A DNA stretch of 64,000 nucleotides, taken from assembly GCA_008360955.1 (NCBI GenBank), contig LUCM01000606.1:70440-134439 (forward strand), in the 5' to 3' direction. Positions 1 through 13,300 of this stretch are shown here, piece after piece. The first letter of the stretch is position 1, and each line of letters opens with the position of its first letter. Source of the DNA: Fasciolopsis buskii (taxonomy: Eukaryota > Platyhelminthes > Trematoda > Plagiorchiida > Fasciolidae). The translations under genes were made by a program, and so were the position numbers. The notes below the pieces were generated by a model that worked only from the letters and a program-made list of their open reading frames with translations, was not told the DNA's origin and searched no databases.

Positions 1-1555
1 GTGTTCTATCGGTCTGTAACAAACGATTTAAGTTTCGATCTCTGCATCGGCCGCTCTCGCACATGGACCAAAAGACCGGCCGCCAGGGAGCGGCTTGCAT
101 TGTCCACCACAGTTTGGTTATACGAGCATCTACAGGGTGAACGTTTTGGTCAACAGAAAGGGAAACAATTCACTGGAAGCACGGGGTCAGTTATAAATTC
201 TTGTTGGAACTCGCTCACTGGCCTGGTGTGTCTAAGACCTTCCCGGCCTTCATCCCTGGATATTTAAAGGAAACAAGAAACAGTGATACAAAATTTATTC
301 TTATGATCTCCTGCTAATGAAATCTTAACTACTATTACAACCGCAGTTTCCTAGAGCTCCGAGTTTCGCTGTTAGATTTACGGCTCGCCTACAGACCGAA
401 CTATTCTGAGTTCGTTTGCCGCCAATGGATCTTTTGTCTGGTCTTCTGCAAGAGCTGATCCAATAAAAACTTTGAAAATAAAAAAAACGAGAAAACATGA
501 CTGAATGCGCTTCTTGATGCAAGTAGAGCATGCATTTAAAACCAACTTACGCCCTGCATTTCCCGTCACAAACTGTCCGTTCTTAAATCCCCAGCCATCA
601 CTTGATATGCGGTGGACCCAGATGCATAGCACTCCGCAAACCCGCATCCCTTATTATGTTACCTAATGGCAGTAAGTGTTTTCAGGCTCACCTTTCAAGG
701 GATGAAAAAGGAGAACAGACAGGCAAAGTCTACCACGGGCTTGAAACCGTACGTATTGCAGAATGGCCAAGAATGGAAATAGAAAGGGGGAAGAAGAAAG
801 AGGATCGAAAGGCGGCACCTACTGATGCTAGCTTGACTAAATAGCAGACTTCTTGAGAGTGGCCCGTCGGAATAAGTGGTATTCGTGAGTGTACGGATGC
901 TGTGTCCATTTATTTGCGATTGTTTTTCATGAGTGCTTTCAAAGAAGTCCGAAAAACCTTTTTGCTCCTAGTTTGTTTCATCTGCCTCTATTCCCCTCCT
1001 TTGTTTTTTATTGTTTTTTGTAGGGATGTTTAGTTCATTCAGTCCCCCACGGCTCGTCCTTGTGCTGGGTTCGTAAGAGCTCCGTATTTCACTGCGCTCT
1101 CCCATATCCTCACTCGAGCGTGGAATCTGCTGTCTCTTTTGTCATTTCGACTGCTCGCCTTCTGCCAGTTTACCCGATTTTGTTCTTTTCTCCTTTTACT
1201 TTATATTCTTTCCTCCATTTTTCGCATTTTTCTGTGGAGAGCTTTCCCACTGCTATCGGTCTTCATATTTTGTGTCCCTTTTCCTTGTTTTTTTATTCGA
1301 GGGGGGCACTGCGGTTGCCACACGTCTAACCATCAAATTTAGTGGTTTGTTGATATCCGTGTTGTGAGAACGGTGGAGGCCGCTTCACCGAAACAGATAC
1401 CTCTGGTTGCTCACAGTACTGCCGCAGTTTACCCCAGAGCCACGTGTGGAGGGTGACAGCCCACCACCAGTGAGAGGACGCCGAGGGCAATAAGCATGAA
1501 CGTTGTTGATGTGAATCCCTCTTATCAGGCATAGGAGGTATGAATTAGTAGCCGT
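1..1555. other. Unassigned sequence, no gene recognised
   Basis: Only short ORFs (up to 89 codons, for example 1060-1329 on the plus strand) are present, in overlapping frames and without any protein family signature I recognise. 950-1,320 is T-rich on the plus strand. I see no repeat shared with other parts of the window. Confidence 0.5.
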
Positions 1556-1559
1556 CATC

Positions 1560-1770
1560 AGACCATCTTACCGGCCTGGCTCAGACAAGGTCCCCTCCCC
1601 ATACCCCGCTTCGGCAAACCCGACATAGCACTTCTATTGTTAAATCTGTTCACCTCCTCCATGTCAGCTGAGGCATTTCCCGTTCATTGGAAACTATCCA
1701 CCGCTGTTCCTCTCCACAAAATGGACCACTGCACGATCCACAAAACTGCAGGGGACTAAGCTAGGGACTT
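1560..1770 (+). pseudogene. CR1-type LINE, start of reverse transcriptase domain (fragment)
   Basis: From 1634 the frame reads LLLNLFTSSMSAEAFPVHWK followed by LSTAVPLHK. This matches the region just before RT motif 1 in CR1/Jockey-type non-LTR retrotransposons (a leucine-rich LF..S...G..P..WK..TVVP.HK pattern, which in intact elements leads into NYRPISLTS). A second frame just upstream gives SDKVPSPYPASANPT, resembling the GPDG.P stretch, so a frameshift lies near 1,625-1,635. The frame ends at a stop at about 1,760 and the expected NYRPISLTS is not seen. This is a short, decayed fragment. In intact elements the enzyme copies element RNA into DNA at the target site. The alternative is chance similarity, but two adjacent matching blocks in the right order make that less likely. 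Confidence 0.5.
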
Positions 1771-4700
1771 ATATAAACCATAGTAAACCGTCACTAGAAT
1801 AGGGTGCTATCGTGTACTCTAATATGCGGGAGTACGACAGAATGGGCATTGGACACGTGTAGAGATTCCTTACTAATCGACCGCTGGAAAAGTCCGAAAC
1901 TCAGTTTTGAACAGAGGTGAATCCTGTTGAACTTGGAGCAACTCTGGTTCCGCAGACAAAAGTTAAACCCGTTATACTTCATTTTCTAAAAAGGAGTAAG
2001 TCAAGCGAGGCCTATTCATTAGTATAAGCATCTACTAGCACCACAAACTCAGTAAGAAATAGCACTCACACTGTGCGCGCCTCATTTTCCAGAAAAAAAT
2101 CACCTCTCCTTTTAGTCAAGTACGCGCTTATGTGGAATTAGTCTTCAGCTGAGCCGCTCTCTGCTGAAAACACTTCCTCATTTGATAAACGGCCAGGTAG
2201 CCCAGTAGGCATCCCTAAATGGTCCTCAAAAATGACCTATATATCTAGCCGGACCAAGCCTGCTAGTTTAGCTTGAGGCTCTGTGCGACAAAGGGATCCT
2301 TTATTACGTCATATTGCTGAACTTCGGACCATTTCCGGCAAGTTTCTTGTCCCTTTATTCATGTAATGATCGGCCAAAATGTTTCAGTCCCATTTGTCGT
2401 TTCCACCGACGGGCTTCCAGTTTCCTACATGAAGGGCACTACCCACACCGACCTGGCACTTCTCCCCTAGTTTAACGCAGCTACCAGTTCTATTTGCTTT
2501 TATTGTGCGCAATGTCACATTTGAGTAGCATAATATTTTTGTCGTCTTTACTTCTGCGGTGACTTCCGCACTCACCTCTGCCTATGAGGCTCGGAGAAAC
2601 ATCAAATTCCATTGGTTATCCTGCTCTCTCCAACGCAACAAGTCACGGTACAATCCCACCTCATACGTTTTGGTGACGCTCGTGTCCACATGTGCGCCTT
2701 TGTCTTTCAACCTTTTTCATGCCAATTTATCAATCCAAAATTTCTAACCCTCCGGTCCCTGGCCCTAGTTTTATAAACTCCATCAGTTCCACTGATCTGT
2801 TTGATGCTCCAAATAAGCTAATCACAGCCTTGTAGCGTTTTTACGTTCGCTTACTGTTGATCAATTTAGACCTTATTCCACCCCCTAACCTCCTGTTCCG
2901 CACTTTTAAGTCTTCACAAGCGGGAGTGAACGTAAATATTAAACCGCTTTAGTCAGCCTTCGGCAGCTCCGTTCGATTCCCAGTGAAGTCGAAACCCTAA
3001 TCGTTGGAAGGTGCTCTGTCTCAATGCTCTCGTCCCATTCTGCTCTTCTTGATAATGGCTACCATAATACAAAGTAGTGCTACACGGGATAGCCTAGAAT
3101 TTATTCCGACGATAGAACATGTTGGGATTAACCAAATTCTATTGGTGGTATGGCTTCCATACTGCCTCTCCTCCTTTTTCCCTTAAAGGTTTCTCGTACT
3201 TCCGCACATTTGAACTGACATTCCATTTCAACATTCCTTAATGGTGAAGTCAACTCAAGGGTCATTGTTGCCTAAACGATCCTGAATATTATGTCATATA
3301 TTGACTCATCTCATCAACAAGATTTTTACGCCCAAGTACGTCACAAATACACGTCAGCAACCAACCTTCTCTCTTCTCAAAAATGCTACGGTCCCCGCGC
3401 CAAGTCGTTTACACTGGCCACGGTAACCCGATTCGAGAGCCTATACCGAATCTCCCCCAAATACAGCGGAAATCCTGGACTGGCGCACTGCTTTCCTTAT
3501 TATTGCCAACCTCCAGCTGTTGTGTTTAACAGTCCTCTGGTTTCGCCCCACATTTTGCTCGGATAGCTACAAAGCAGACAAAGAGCGGTAGCATCATTTT
3601 ATTGACAATTCAATCAAATTTGCTTTTTTCATACATTCTTCCTGCTGGTAAGTACATTGTTTACATTGCTTTTTCCTGCTGTCATGCTTCGAAAATGTTT
3701 AGATTTTCTAGTCCTTGCGTTGATTGGTACTCCGGCTCAAGCTTTGGACCTTGCGCAAAACCTTACTCTTGGTCCATTGCATAATAACCCATTTTGACTA
3801 GGGGAGACGGTTTCATGGATAAGAACATTTTCACTTTTTCCTTCCGTCTTTAAACGACATCTGAGTTCTCAACCTTGTTTATCGATACGTCCCGCGAAAT
3901 TCCAGATGCCCATCTATTTCACTTTGAAATTATTCATATACTATTCCTTTATTTTTTGACTGTCCTCATAATTATCAGGCTGCATCCACGGTTGTTCATC
4001 GCCCAGGCACCAGAAGGATACTGAAAAATGAAACTGGCGGTGTAACTGGTAGTCGAGCCCCAGTGTGCCGTGGTATTGAAGTCGCCAAAGCATCGTTGTT
4101 GTGCCAGTAATATTTCTTAAAGCCACGTGTCTCCAAGTGGAATTGACGTGGACACATTGCGAATAATAAACAATGCACCGACATTTCCTTCGAAGTAGAG
4201 AATTTGTTTCGTCCGATGAAGCGTTTATTGATGTTGGCGTCCAGGATTACTAATGGTCATATCTCTAGAATCTTACTGGTTCTTGGACCATATATAAGCT
4301 ATAGGCTATGCCGTCCGACTTCATTTTCTCGCCGCGCTTGCAGGCAGCCGGTTCAAGCTGTGAATCGTTTTTGTAGGGCCGACTGTCTTAACGCGGATCT
4401 CCTATTATGCTTGCTTACCCATTAATGACTACTTATGCGTCACTCCTACTCGGCTATGTACGATTGCAATACTCACAACCCTGACAATTGACCGTTGCAA
4501 GAAAAATGCAGTGGAACGCGGAATCAGGTTGGATATATTTTGACAGGAGCGTGCGGGCGGGGTGTGCGCGAAAAAACGCAAAATTGGCGACCGCGCCGGG
4601 CGATTGATGTTCGGTTAAACAAGCTAGCCGGAGGAACAAATCCGTGTTCCGCTACATGCACCTTTAGATGATACCGTTGTCTAGGACATTCTAGAGAAAG

Positions 4701-6560
4701 TTTTGCCGTTTCCAGAATATAAAGTTTTCTCACTATTTAAACTTACGATGATAGGCCACGTGTACGGCATTTTATGTCGATGATTCCAAGGAGACCGAAA
4801 GGGAGGCTCCCTATGTTCGGGCCGCTGGCCTTATAAATACGTCCACCGTGAACCAGGTGGAAATCCCTCATCAAGGTATGAAGTATTTGAATTGCCCCAT
4901 GCGCTTTAGGTACCCTAATTACGAATGCCATGTGTTACTCTTTCTGCATCTCGTTAGGACAGCGAATTGCGTTGGCGGATTTTCATGGAAGATTTCACGC
5001 GGATTTCACATGGGTAGGGAAGGCCTCTACTTCAGTAATCAGCGTCTTCCTATTGCGGAGTAAGATGTCCACAGTTTGAGGAGTATTATTTTAAAATATG
5101 GCTCAGAGAGGGGATTATGCAAAATCACAGTTTCAACGGCAATTGAGTAGTTAGGATTTGTTATCATTTCACAAACGATACTAAATGCACTGTCTTGAGT
5201 AATTTGGATAAGGCTAGTAATCTGGTAAACTGTGGTCATTGTGAATTTGCTTGCGAGGGGTGCGTCATTAGATTCATGTTATCCTTTTTGCATTTTGGTG
5301 CAGATCTGTCCATCAAGTTCAGCGACATTTTGTTGGCAGATGCCATTCACCTGCTTAACCATGGTAGCCATACTTTGTTGCATGTAATGGTAGTCGATAA
5401 CAGGTAAAGATCGGAGTATATTTCATGCGTTGCCACTTGATGAAAGCATCGTGAGCTTCAATTTTGCTGTCAGCTCTTTTCAGGTCGTTTCCTAGTACGC
5501 GGTCTTGCAGGACTGCGATGGTAAACCATTGTCTGTTTCAACATAAGTCTTTTTTCCCATTTACCTTAGTACACACGTAGATTTGTCACTTCCATGTAAT
5601 TTGAAGCATTAAATACAGGTGCAGTCGGATGCACTCCAATAAGTAGTGAAAAAATCGCGCATCTTTCAATGGATGCTTAAAATTGTCTTTGCAAAAACTC
5701 GTGGGCAATTTAAAAGGTTCAAGACAACACTGCATAATAGCAGCTCCAAAGCGGTTGACTACCCTAGGAAAACAAGGTTACTGTATAGGCATCACTGGTC
5801 TGGATACTGTATTAGGAATCATTTGCTTATTGATAATCACACTGCGAATCGCACGGAGATTAGAATATACATTTTAAGGAGGGGAGGCCAAGCCGTTTCA
5901 CGGCAAACGCGTTATTCAAAAAAGTTGTGAGAAGGCCAAAGTACCTCGCGGAAACCACTGATCAAAAATCGAGCAGGAAACAAATAATCCCTCCCGGTTT
6001 TCCTGTTGGATCACAGTCGTTGAAACCGCTGTTTTGCTAGTTGGCTCATTCTTTATCGGAGTGCTCTCTCAAGACATGTACATTCGAAGTGCCTGAGTTC
6101 GCTGAAGACCGTCCAAAACGTCTGAGAAATCTAAAGTAGATGGGTTCCAGTGACATGCAAACGCAAATGAACGTGTCATATGTGATTGCCCGTTTGTTTT
6201 GCAGTGTGTTTTGCCGTGCAAAATCATATATTTCCGATATTCATAAAGGAAAAGTTATCAGTTTATCTTGCGGGTATCGGTAGCTGGGAAATCCGGATGT
6301 CCCAAGAACCCAGTGTGTGTGTGCATCAACTTCATCAGTCTTGCACGCACGTGGTGAACTAATCGCTTGTAGAAGTGATCGGATGGCCATCGCCGAGGAC
6401 ACAGCCAATGATACGGCGGCATCCTTAACAGTGCTTGGAGATGACTGTGGATTTTGGTCTCATCAACTTCGCCCACTTCCCCTTGCAATGGTTTTGCATC
6501 ATCAAAGAAAGACTTCGACAAGTTTAAGGCGACGATAAGTAGCCGTTGTCCAGCTGCCCT
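1771..6560. other. Unassigned sequence with one possible LINE scrap
   Basis: No gene is recognised. The ORF at 3291-3566 (91 codons) contains QQDFYAQVRHKYTSATNL, which loosely resembles the F..YVR.....S section between endonuclease and RT in CR1-type LINEs. It is too short to call. Other ORFs are under 95 codons and unrecognised. 2,966-2,982 contains GTTCGATTCCC, a B-box-like string, but no convincing A box precedes it. Confidence 0.4.
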
Positions 6561-7340
6561 AACGTAACTTCAACTTGCGTGGCTGCTTCATGGGGATATA
6601 TGAGCGCACCACAGTGCTAAGTGGCGCTTCAATTTCAGCTTATTCATGGCTTAACTTACTTAGCTGTAAATGGGTTACCAATACCGTGGTGCACGCAGCC
6701 AACGTCGCAGAAGTAAATGCATTCGTCGGGGACCACGTTTGCAGTAGTGGGAGTGTTGTATTGCCGATTTTGTTTGATATATGCACACACTGAGGCACAA
6801 AACGTAAGCACCGGCGCCGCACGATAGCACGGAAGCACAGCCTGTGGTCTAGTAGGACACAAAGTCACACTAAGGATTGAAGACACAATAGTGCGAGCTC
6901 GTAATCGTACAAAGAGTCGAGCGGAACAGATGCTCCCTTGAATGAGCAGCCACATAGAACACAAAGTTGCGCTATCCCAGTCCGCTAGCGGAAGAGAGAG
7001 GACGACCAAGGAGCACTACCGCGCGTTTATTGGTGAGCCATCAATATAAGTCAAGACAGAATTCATGTGAGCTCTATGGTTTATATAGTTGTGTTGGGTG
7101 GCCTTCCTGGATACGTGAAACAGCTAACGCAGGGCGAGTTTTGACGAATCATTTTGCGGACATAAAAGTTTCAACCGCGCAACATTTAAAATAAATTCAG
7201 TTTCAAAATACTAAGAAAAGGGCAGGTTCTTTTGGAAAATTAATAAGGGAACTGAAATCTGCGGCACCAAAACCTTAGAGTGGTCACCGACTATAGCAGA
7301 GAGACGGAGCATTAGGAGGTTGGTTGAACTTGTCTCCATT
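6560..7340 (-). mobile_element. Gypsy-type LTR (copy 1) with primer-binding site and a little leader, CsRn1-like
   Basis: Read on the minus strand, 7,340 to 6,740 aligns over about 600 bases with the plus-strand sequence 54,375-54,967. Shared blocks include TATTTTAAATRTTGCGCGG, CTATATAAA (TATA box), GAGCTCAC.TGAATTCTG, CACCAATAAACGCGCGG (with the poly(A) signal AATAAA) and GTCCTACTAGACCACAGGC. This layout (TATA box, then AATAAA, then a CA end) is that of an LTR. Directly after it, 6,735-6,724 reads TGGTCCCCGACG, close to the tRNA-Trp-complementary primer site TGGTGACCCCGACG used by CsRn1/Kabuki-type Gypsy elements. I could not recognise gag or pol beyond it, so this is an LTR plus leader remnant. 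The outer (5') LTR edge is not resolved. Confidence 0.72.
6724..6735 (-). promoter_or_regulatory. Putative tRNA-Trp primer-binding site of LTR copy 1
   Basis: On the minus strand the bases are TGGTCCCCGACG. They lie about 4 bases inside the apparent LTR end (CTACTGCA). The expected complement of a tRNA-Trp 3' end is TGGTGACCCCGACG, so two bases appear deleted. In copy 2 the equivalent position (54,968-54,982) reads CATTCACCCCTATCT, a more decayed version. A tRNA-Trp primer is a known peculiarity of the CsRn1/Kabuki group of Gypsy elements. Confidence 0.55.
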
Positions 7341-10300
7341 ACGTCCTTGTCCGCAGAGTTGCCTAGGTTATCTAAACTTAAGTATTTCGTTGCTCTTAGG
7401 GGGATCTTGACATAGAGGTTTCCGGTGATCCCTTACACTGTGGAAGCATGCAAACATGACTTCTGGGGTCTACAGACTGCCGAAGACTGAGAGATGTAGT
7501 CGGTCGCCAATTAACTGCGACCTGTGCGGCGTATAAAGCCATGACCAGCACATTGTGGCTTCGGGTGCCACGATGGAATAGGTGAGGTGGGACGTCTGTT
7601 AGCGTTGAATTCACTTCCACTGTGACAAACACATGAACCAACGACTATACGTCTGCATCCCTTGACTGTCTGCCTAAGGTAAGTAACATCCATGAGTCAT
7701 TGATTTAAATAAGGTGAACAAGGCATTTCGTCTACATCTATCATTTCCATTTTAGTTGAACCGGAGCATCCCGAAGCCGCGTTGGACGAAATGGGAGGAC
7801 CTTGATGCCCAAACGACCTCCGGGAATCCAAGGAACAAAGACCCCTGGTGAGACGGGATTGATGTGAACGCAACCACGGCCCCTTTGGGGCAACCACTAG
7901 GTGATTAACATGACTGATTGCCAAGGTCGGTTATTCCACTAACTGCTTTATTGCATGTTCCAAGTTGTTGGTACGTGAGTTTTTCTCAAGTTTGCAACAA
8001 CGGTTGGTGTTTCGGTTCTTCCGGAGAAAGGATGGATCCCGTTTACCATTATTTCTTTCACATAGTCGGTCTTAGGCATGGAAGTGTGGACAATCTATGC
8101 CATACATACCTATTGCAGACAGATGCGGTTAGAAATGTGCTGCAAATGGGTGCGTACATTTTCCCGTGTGCAAGTTAATACATTGCTTTGCCAATGCCAG
8201 AAGCTAACCCATGCATTCACGTATGCACAAACGTATTTATTCCCACAGGTGCGATTATTTAACGTTTACGCATCCTAAAACCGGTAAACATTCCGCGTGC
8301 TTGCATACCTGCATATGCACACCTAAGGTTACAAACTTGTTACCATATGCATCCGCATTGGTACACATAGTGGAGAAAATATTCTTCCACTGACCTGATG
8401 GGGTAGGTACATAAACATAAATAATAATGAAGCAAACGGAGGAAGAGAAAACCCAAAAGGCCATTTTACCATGGCAGCCATTACATTTCACGGTTTTTGC
8501 ATGCCAAATCGACTTTTTATTTTCCTGAATAGGATAACCTCCATATTTTCCACCTGACATTGCTAATTCATATGTATCGCTTTTCTAGGACTTTGCCAAC
8601 TCGTCACCACTAGGCAATTAGCAGCGAACGTAGTCAGTTATCTCGCGACGGGCAGCTAAGTGCATAACTGGTTACCGCCGATGGACAACTGACATTCCGT
8701 TATTTGAATGCCCGCAAAACATGGTCGTTTCACGGGGGTGCAAAAGCCGTCAATATCCCATAGGTACAGTCCGATTGACCTTGACATTAGAAGACCCGCA
8801 ATCACGGGCTCCGTTATGTCCGATTGAATACGTTTGGGTCGGCCGTAGGACACTTTTATTCTATCCGACTGTTATTAATTCCAAAGGTTGTCCCGTGTCT
8901 GACAATTGAAGGAGCATTTTTTCGGGTGATATCATTGTGCATTATAGTTATGCCAACTGCATGCTTCCCGGCCAATCTCGAGAACTAGATAAATAATAAA
9001 TCTATTATATACATACCTTCATTTTGTATTCCTTCATTGCAATTCGCTTTTTTCGGTGGTGTGCCACACTTGTTTACATTTTCAGGTAGGGATTCTGGCA
9101 TTAGGCGTAGCCCATTCTCTGGGATAGCTGTGGTTGGCAAATTGCGAGTGCTACTAGACGTGAACTCCTTAAAAGCCTATTGTCTGCCGCCTCTTGCCCC
9201 TTAGACTGCTCTGTGCTATTTGCTCCAACGAAAAATATGAGGGCAACGTTCCTCCCCACTCTCGAAACGTTAACGTTTGCACCGTATATCTCCCTAGTAT
9301 CTTCTCAACACTCAGGTCGATGCCTGTTGGTTTTCTTGAATCCCACTTGTTCACTTATCAAGATTTTGCCTTAATAAGTCCCTCATCGCAAACACGTGAA
9401 AACATCACTGAACTACCGATAAAGTTCAATAAAAAGCCAGGCTCTTAGCCCGCCTTCCAAAAACATTCGACTGAATCCTCCTTCACCAATTCCCTTAAAT
9501 GGTGCCCCAAAAACGTGCGAATCATCACTCTTTCGCAATAAGTCGCATTGCCTGTAGGTGCTGTTAGATTGTCCATCTAGATGCTTCTAAAGAAATCCCA
9601 ACATCATTATTTCAGTTTCTTTCATTTTCTTCCATTATAATCTGCCACTTGCCAAAATTTGCCTTCCTTCAAGCGATGCCTCCGTTATTTGTTACAAGTC
9701 CCCAGCTCCATTATGGCTTGTATATTGGTTTTTCTGTTTGGTGTGAAAGTTATACTTCGTAGTGATTTCTTTGCATCACTATGGCGCACATATTGTGTCC
9801 AAAGCGATAAAAACTGAAACAGCAGAATTAAATAACGCTCAAATTTTGCTCGCAACTGAGGCTTTTGGCCACGTTATAAATTCATGTAATGGGACTACCC
9901 CCTCCATCCTAAATGCTTTTATGTTCGTAACTCCGGCATTTCCTCTGAAGGCTTCATAGCAGACGTCACTGCACAGCATGGTTATATTAGCCACACTTAG
10001 CCCAGCAGTGTCCCAGAAATAAACTCCTTTTATTGTCAGGATGAAATGCATTATGGGCGCCAAATTGAGGCACCACTCAAAAGAGCAAGGTAATCGTAAT
10101 GGAAATAACCACGCACCCGGTCCATGTTAAGGTCTAGAAGTAATAAAACATTCAACGCTCAAAGATAACAACTGAAAGCAAACTGGGGAACCGAATAAAG
10201 TGCAAATGCAGGTTGCATCCGGGGGAATAACCCAAACTTTCCCACGCTACCTATAATCCGAACTCCGTAAGGTTCTGGCGGCTATCGAATCGGTTGCTAG

Positions 10301-13300
10301 GCATTCTCAAGTGCGGGATAAAGAAAAAGAAATAAACGTCTTAAATTTGTAAAAATGCAGTCGAACAACGAAAAACCAAATAAGAAAAAGGGGCTTTCAT
10401 GAGGGCATACTGAAGTTAGAACTGCGCTGGCAGTGAAATGTGTGTTAGGAAGGCCAGAATTCCACCGTCAACTTGTAACGCCGTCATATTTGTTCACTCC
10501 AGTACTCTGAATCTAGTGGAATCATGTGGCAACTGAAACAGAAGAATTGTCGTAACACCAATTCAGAGTGGCACAACGTTTTCCGGCTATTTTGGAACTG
10601 AAGTTAGCATCGTCGCAGGTGGTCATGTCTTGGTTGATACGGTACTTCCCCTAGAGGACGATCAACTTATTAAGTGATCCACTGTTAACTCCATTGGCCC
10701 TAATCTATTAGTGCAAATTAGATAATTAAACGAGCCCACAGGCCAGGAGCATGGTTCTAGGGATTCACTGATTTAGCCCGAAGGCTGTGTCTGAAATGAA
10801 CAAAAATCTGCGGAGCGCTTACGCAAAAACCGTTCAGGGCTAAAATCTTAGTAGAAAAGGATTGCTGACTACGCCGGGATAGAAAAGTTTATTGAAGCAT
10901 CCTCTTTGCTTTCAAAAACTTCCGTCTCACGACTATCCGCATGCAGCTCCTCTTGCTATAATAACTGTGCTGCTGTCTAAACGTCCGTCTTTGGATTATG
11001 GGCGCAAATAATTCCACAAAATCCTGTGATATTCATATATAGTGAAGCGGCCATTTTGCCGTAAAAGACCCTTAGTACGAAGGCCGCAGAAATGTGGGGA
11101 CGGTTTAAACATGTCAACGCAGGTGTTCAGCCCATTATACACAAGGGATCACGGGCGTCGAAAAATGCTAAATAACTCTGGAAGCAACGTATGCCTACAT
11201 TGGGAGTACAAGTTACCGTCATCGTCACTGAGATTGCCCGACACAATGGCCCAAGGAGACACCGGAGGCACTATCGAACACTGAGTCCAATGTAAGTGGA
11301 GTGCTGTAAGGTTCAAAGGCCAGTCGCAAACGCAAAGGGCCGGCATCCAACTGGACATGTCGAAAGCTGCCCATGGAGCCTATTGTTGCCAAGGGTGGAC
11401 TCTGCTTTTCCGTCACCGAAAGGACCTTGAGCGGGTTTTTAACAGTGGAAACCCAAATTTTGCAATTTATTTTTAATCTTAGAGGAGCCAAACTGTGCCC
11501 TTCGATCGGCTGTTGCCTTGGCAGATTAGCAGTGCGTAGGTCTATCCAAAAATCGTTTTCAAGAACTTAATTACTACGGTTTTGACTTCTGATTTCGGAA
11601 CCCAGGTAGCTACTGGACGTTGAACGGGCTGATGAACTACAATGAAAAATCCTATGAAGCCTTTTAGCAACCAAGAGACACTATGAGATCCACATGGGCA
11701 TGTGAAAACCAACCAGTTAAAACAATCGAGGGGTTAGTGCACGCCATTCATCTTTAACATTCTGATGATGAGAGCACGTATAAAATCATCGGAGAGTACA
11801 TTTATCGCTAGTCGTTAGAATCAGGATTCCAGTAGTCAATTCTTATAAGAATCTGATGTTGAATTGCAAAATATCAAACGGCCAGTTTAAGATGAAGCAG
11901 CATCAGGATCAGCAGAAAACAAAAATAATAATAATATGGCTAAATTTGTCAGATTTCTTCTGAGGTACAACTTAGAAAAACACCAAGTTCTGCAACTTCA
12001 ACTGTGGTTTACAGATGAAGAGTTAGCACTGGGTTTGCATGAATTATGTGACATTTGGAGCCAGAAGTCAGATGTCTGATCGACTTTGCAGGCAGGAACA
12101 AATCAAAGATGCTCACCGCGGAGGGACTTTCAGCTGTAAGGCAATGGCAAACGTCGAGATAGGGCCAAAACCTAGGAAATTTACCAACTTTATGCAGTGG
12201 ACATAACAATCAAGGTACTACAAAGAAAATCAACGGGGAATATGGTCAACAGGAGGATAATTGTTTAAATCATGCGGTCGTCGAGAACGGCAAACAAGAG
12301 ACTCATGCACGAAATCAGTTTTTGACCCAAATTAGTTTGGAAGCGAACGAGGATAAAATCAATGAAACTTTTACAGACCATTAAAAGGGTGAAATCTTAT
12401 GGGACAGTACGCACCGATAGAGTATAAAGGTTACGAGAGTGCGGATCTTGCTAACCTAACTGGGGTGCAATCACATCCTGGAGACTGAAGGAAACGTTTG
12501 CAAACTGCTTCTCTTGAGAAGAATCCCCTTAATATACTCTTCGTAGGTGTCCAGTTTGCCGATATTTTTTCTGCAGAGGCTTACTTTACACGGGCTGAGG
12601 GTGGAGGATTTCGCGAGTTCTTGCGTTGATGAGATTGATAGCCATGTTTTCTAGTCATTGGTAATGGTTCGTCAGGTCAGGGACATCTAAGAGAATCAGT
12701 AGTAAAGTTCCAGCAGCCCGTGCGGTGAACGGGCCGGTTATCTTGCACAAGACCCAGGTCCACATGGCGTCTACAGTGCAGCGTTTCAAAGGAATGTGAA
12801 GCAATGTTTGAGGGGCGGTCTGTTCTGAATGCCAGCTTGAATATGTCATGGTCACTGATATGAAACCTGAGGTAGAAACGAACCGCATCATGGCCAGGGC
12901 CATATTTCATCTTCTGAATGACTTGTTACGAAACGAAGTGATTGTAAATGCCAGAGGTTCTTGTCTTGGTCCGGGAGAAGTTGAGCAGCAAGTAGCAGTG
13001 TGATTTGTCCAAAAATAGACTTTCAGTGTTCTGGGTAGCGTTTCAAAACCTCAAAGCAATACTTAGAATAATTCGATGCAAAACCCAAGAAGGAACAAGA
13101 ATGCTCCACAAATTTTGCGGTATTACTCATGAGTCCAAAATTATGTGCACGGCAATCATACCTTCGAATGTGAGATTCAGTCACTATCCAGTCAAATGGT
13201 AGTCAAAAATGGGACGAAAATTTGCTTAAAACGAAAGCTGGATGAAAGAAAATAAATAAAACGTACTTTCCCCGTGGTTCGTGCAAATGCAAGAAAACCT

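Noticed and set aside
2940..3000. GTTCGATTCCC suggested a tRNA-like B box
   Set aside because: No A box at the right distance and no tRNA fold.
4204..4425. RILLVLGPYISYRL resembles RT motif B (GSVLGP.LF.IY)
   Set aside because: No other RT motif nearby; a single short resemblance.
11620..11650. GGGCTGATGAACTACAATGAAAAATCC resembles a hammerhead ribozyme core (CTGATGA ... GAAA), as found in fluke satellite repeats
   Set aside because: No stem II hairpin lies between the two core halves and no pairing arms are visible; a chance match to short motifs.
12655..12910. Minus-strand HVDL and ITGPFTARAAGTLLLILLD looked like the HVDLVGPLP...YLLT.VDR block of a Gypsy integrase
   Set aside because: The two parts are in different frames and too short, with no DDE neighbours; not supportable.
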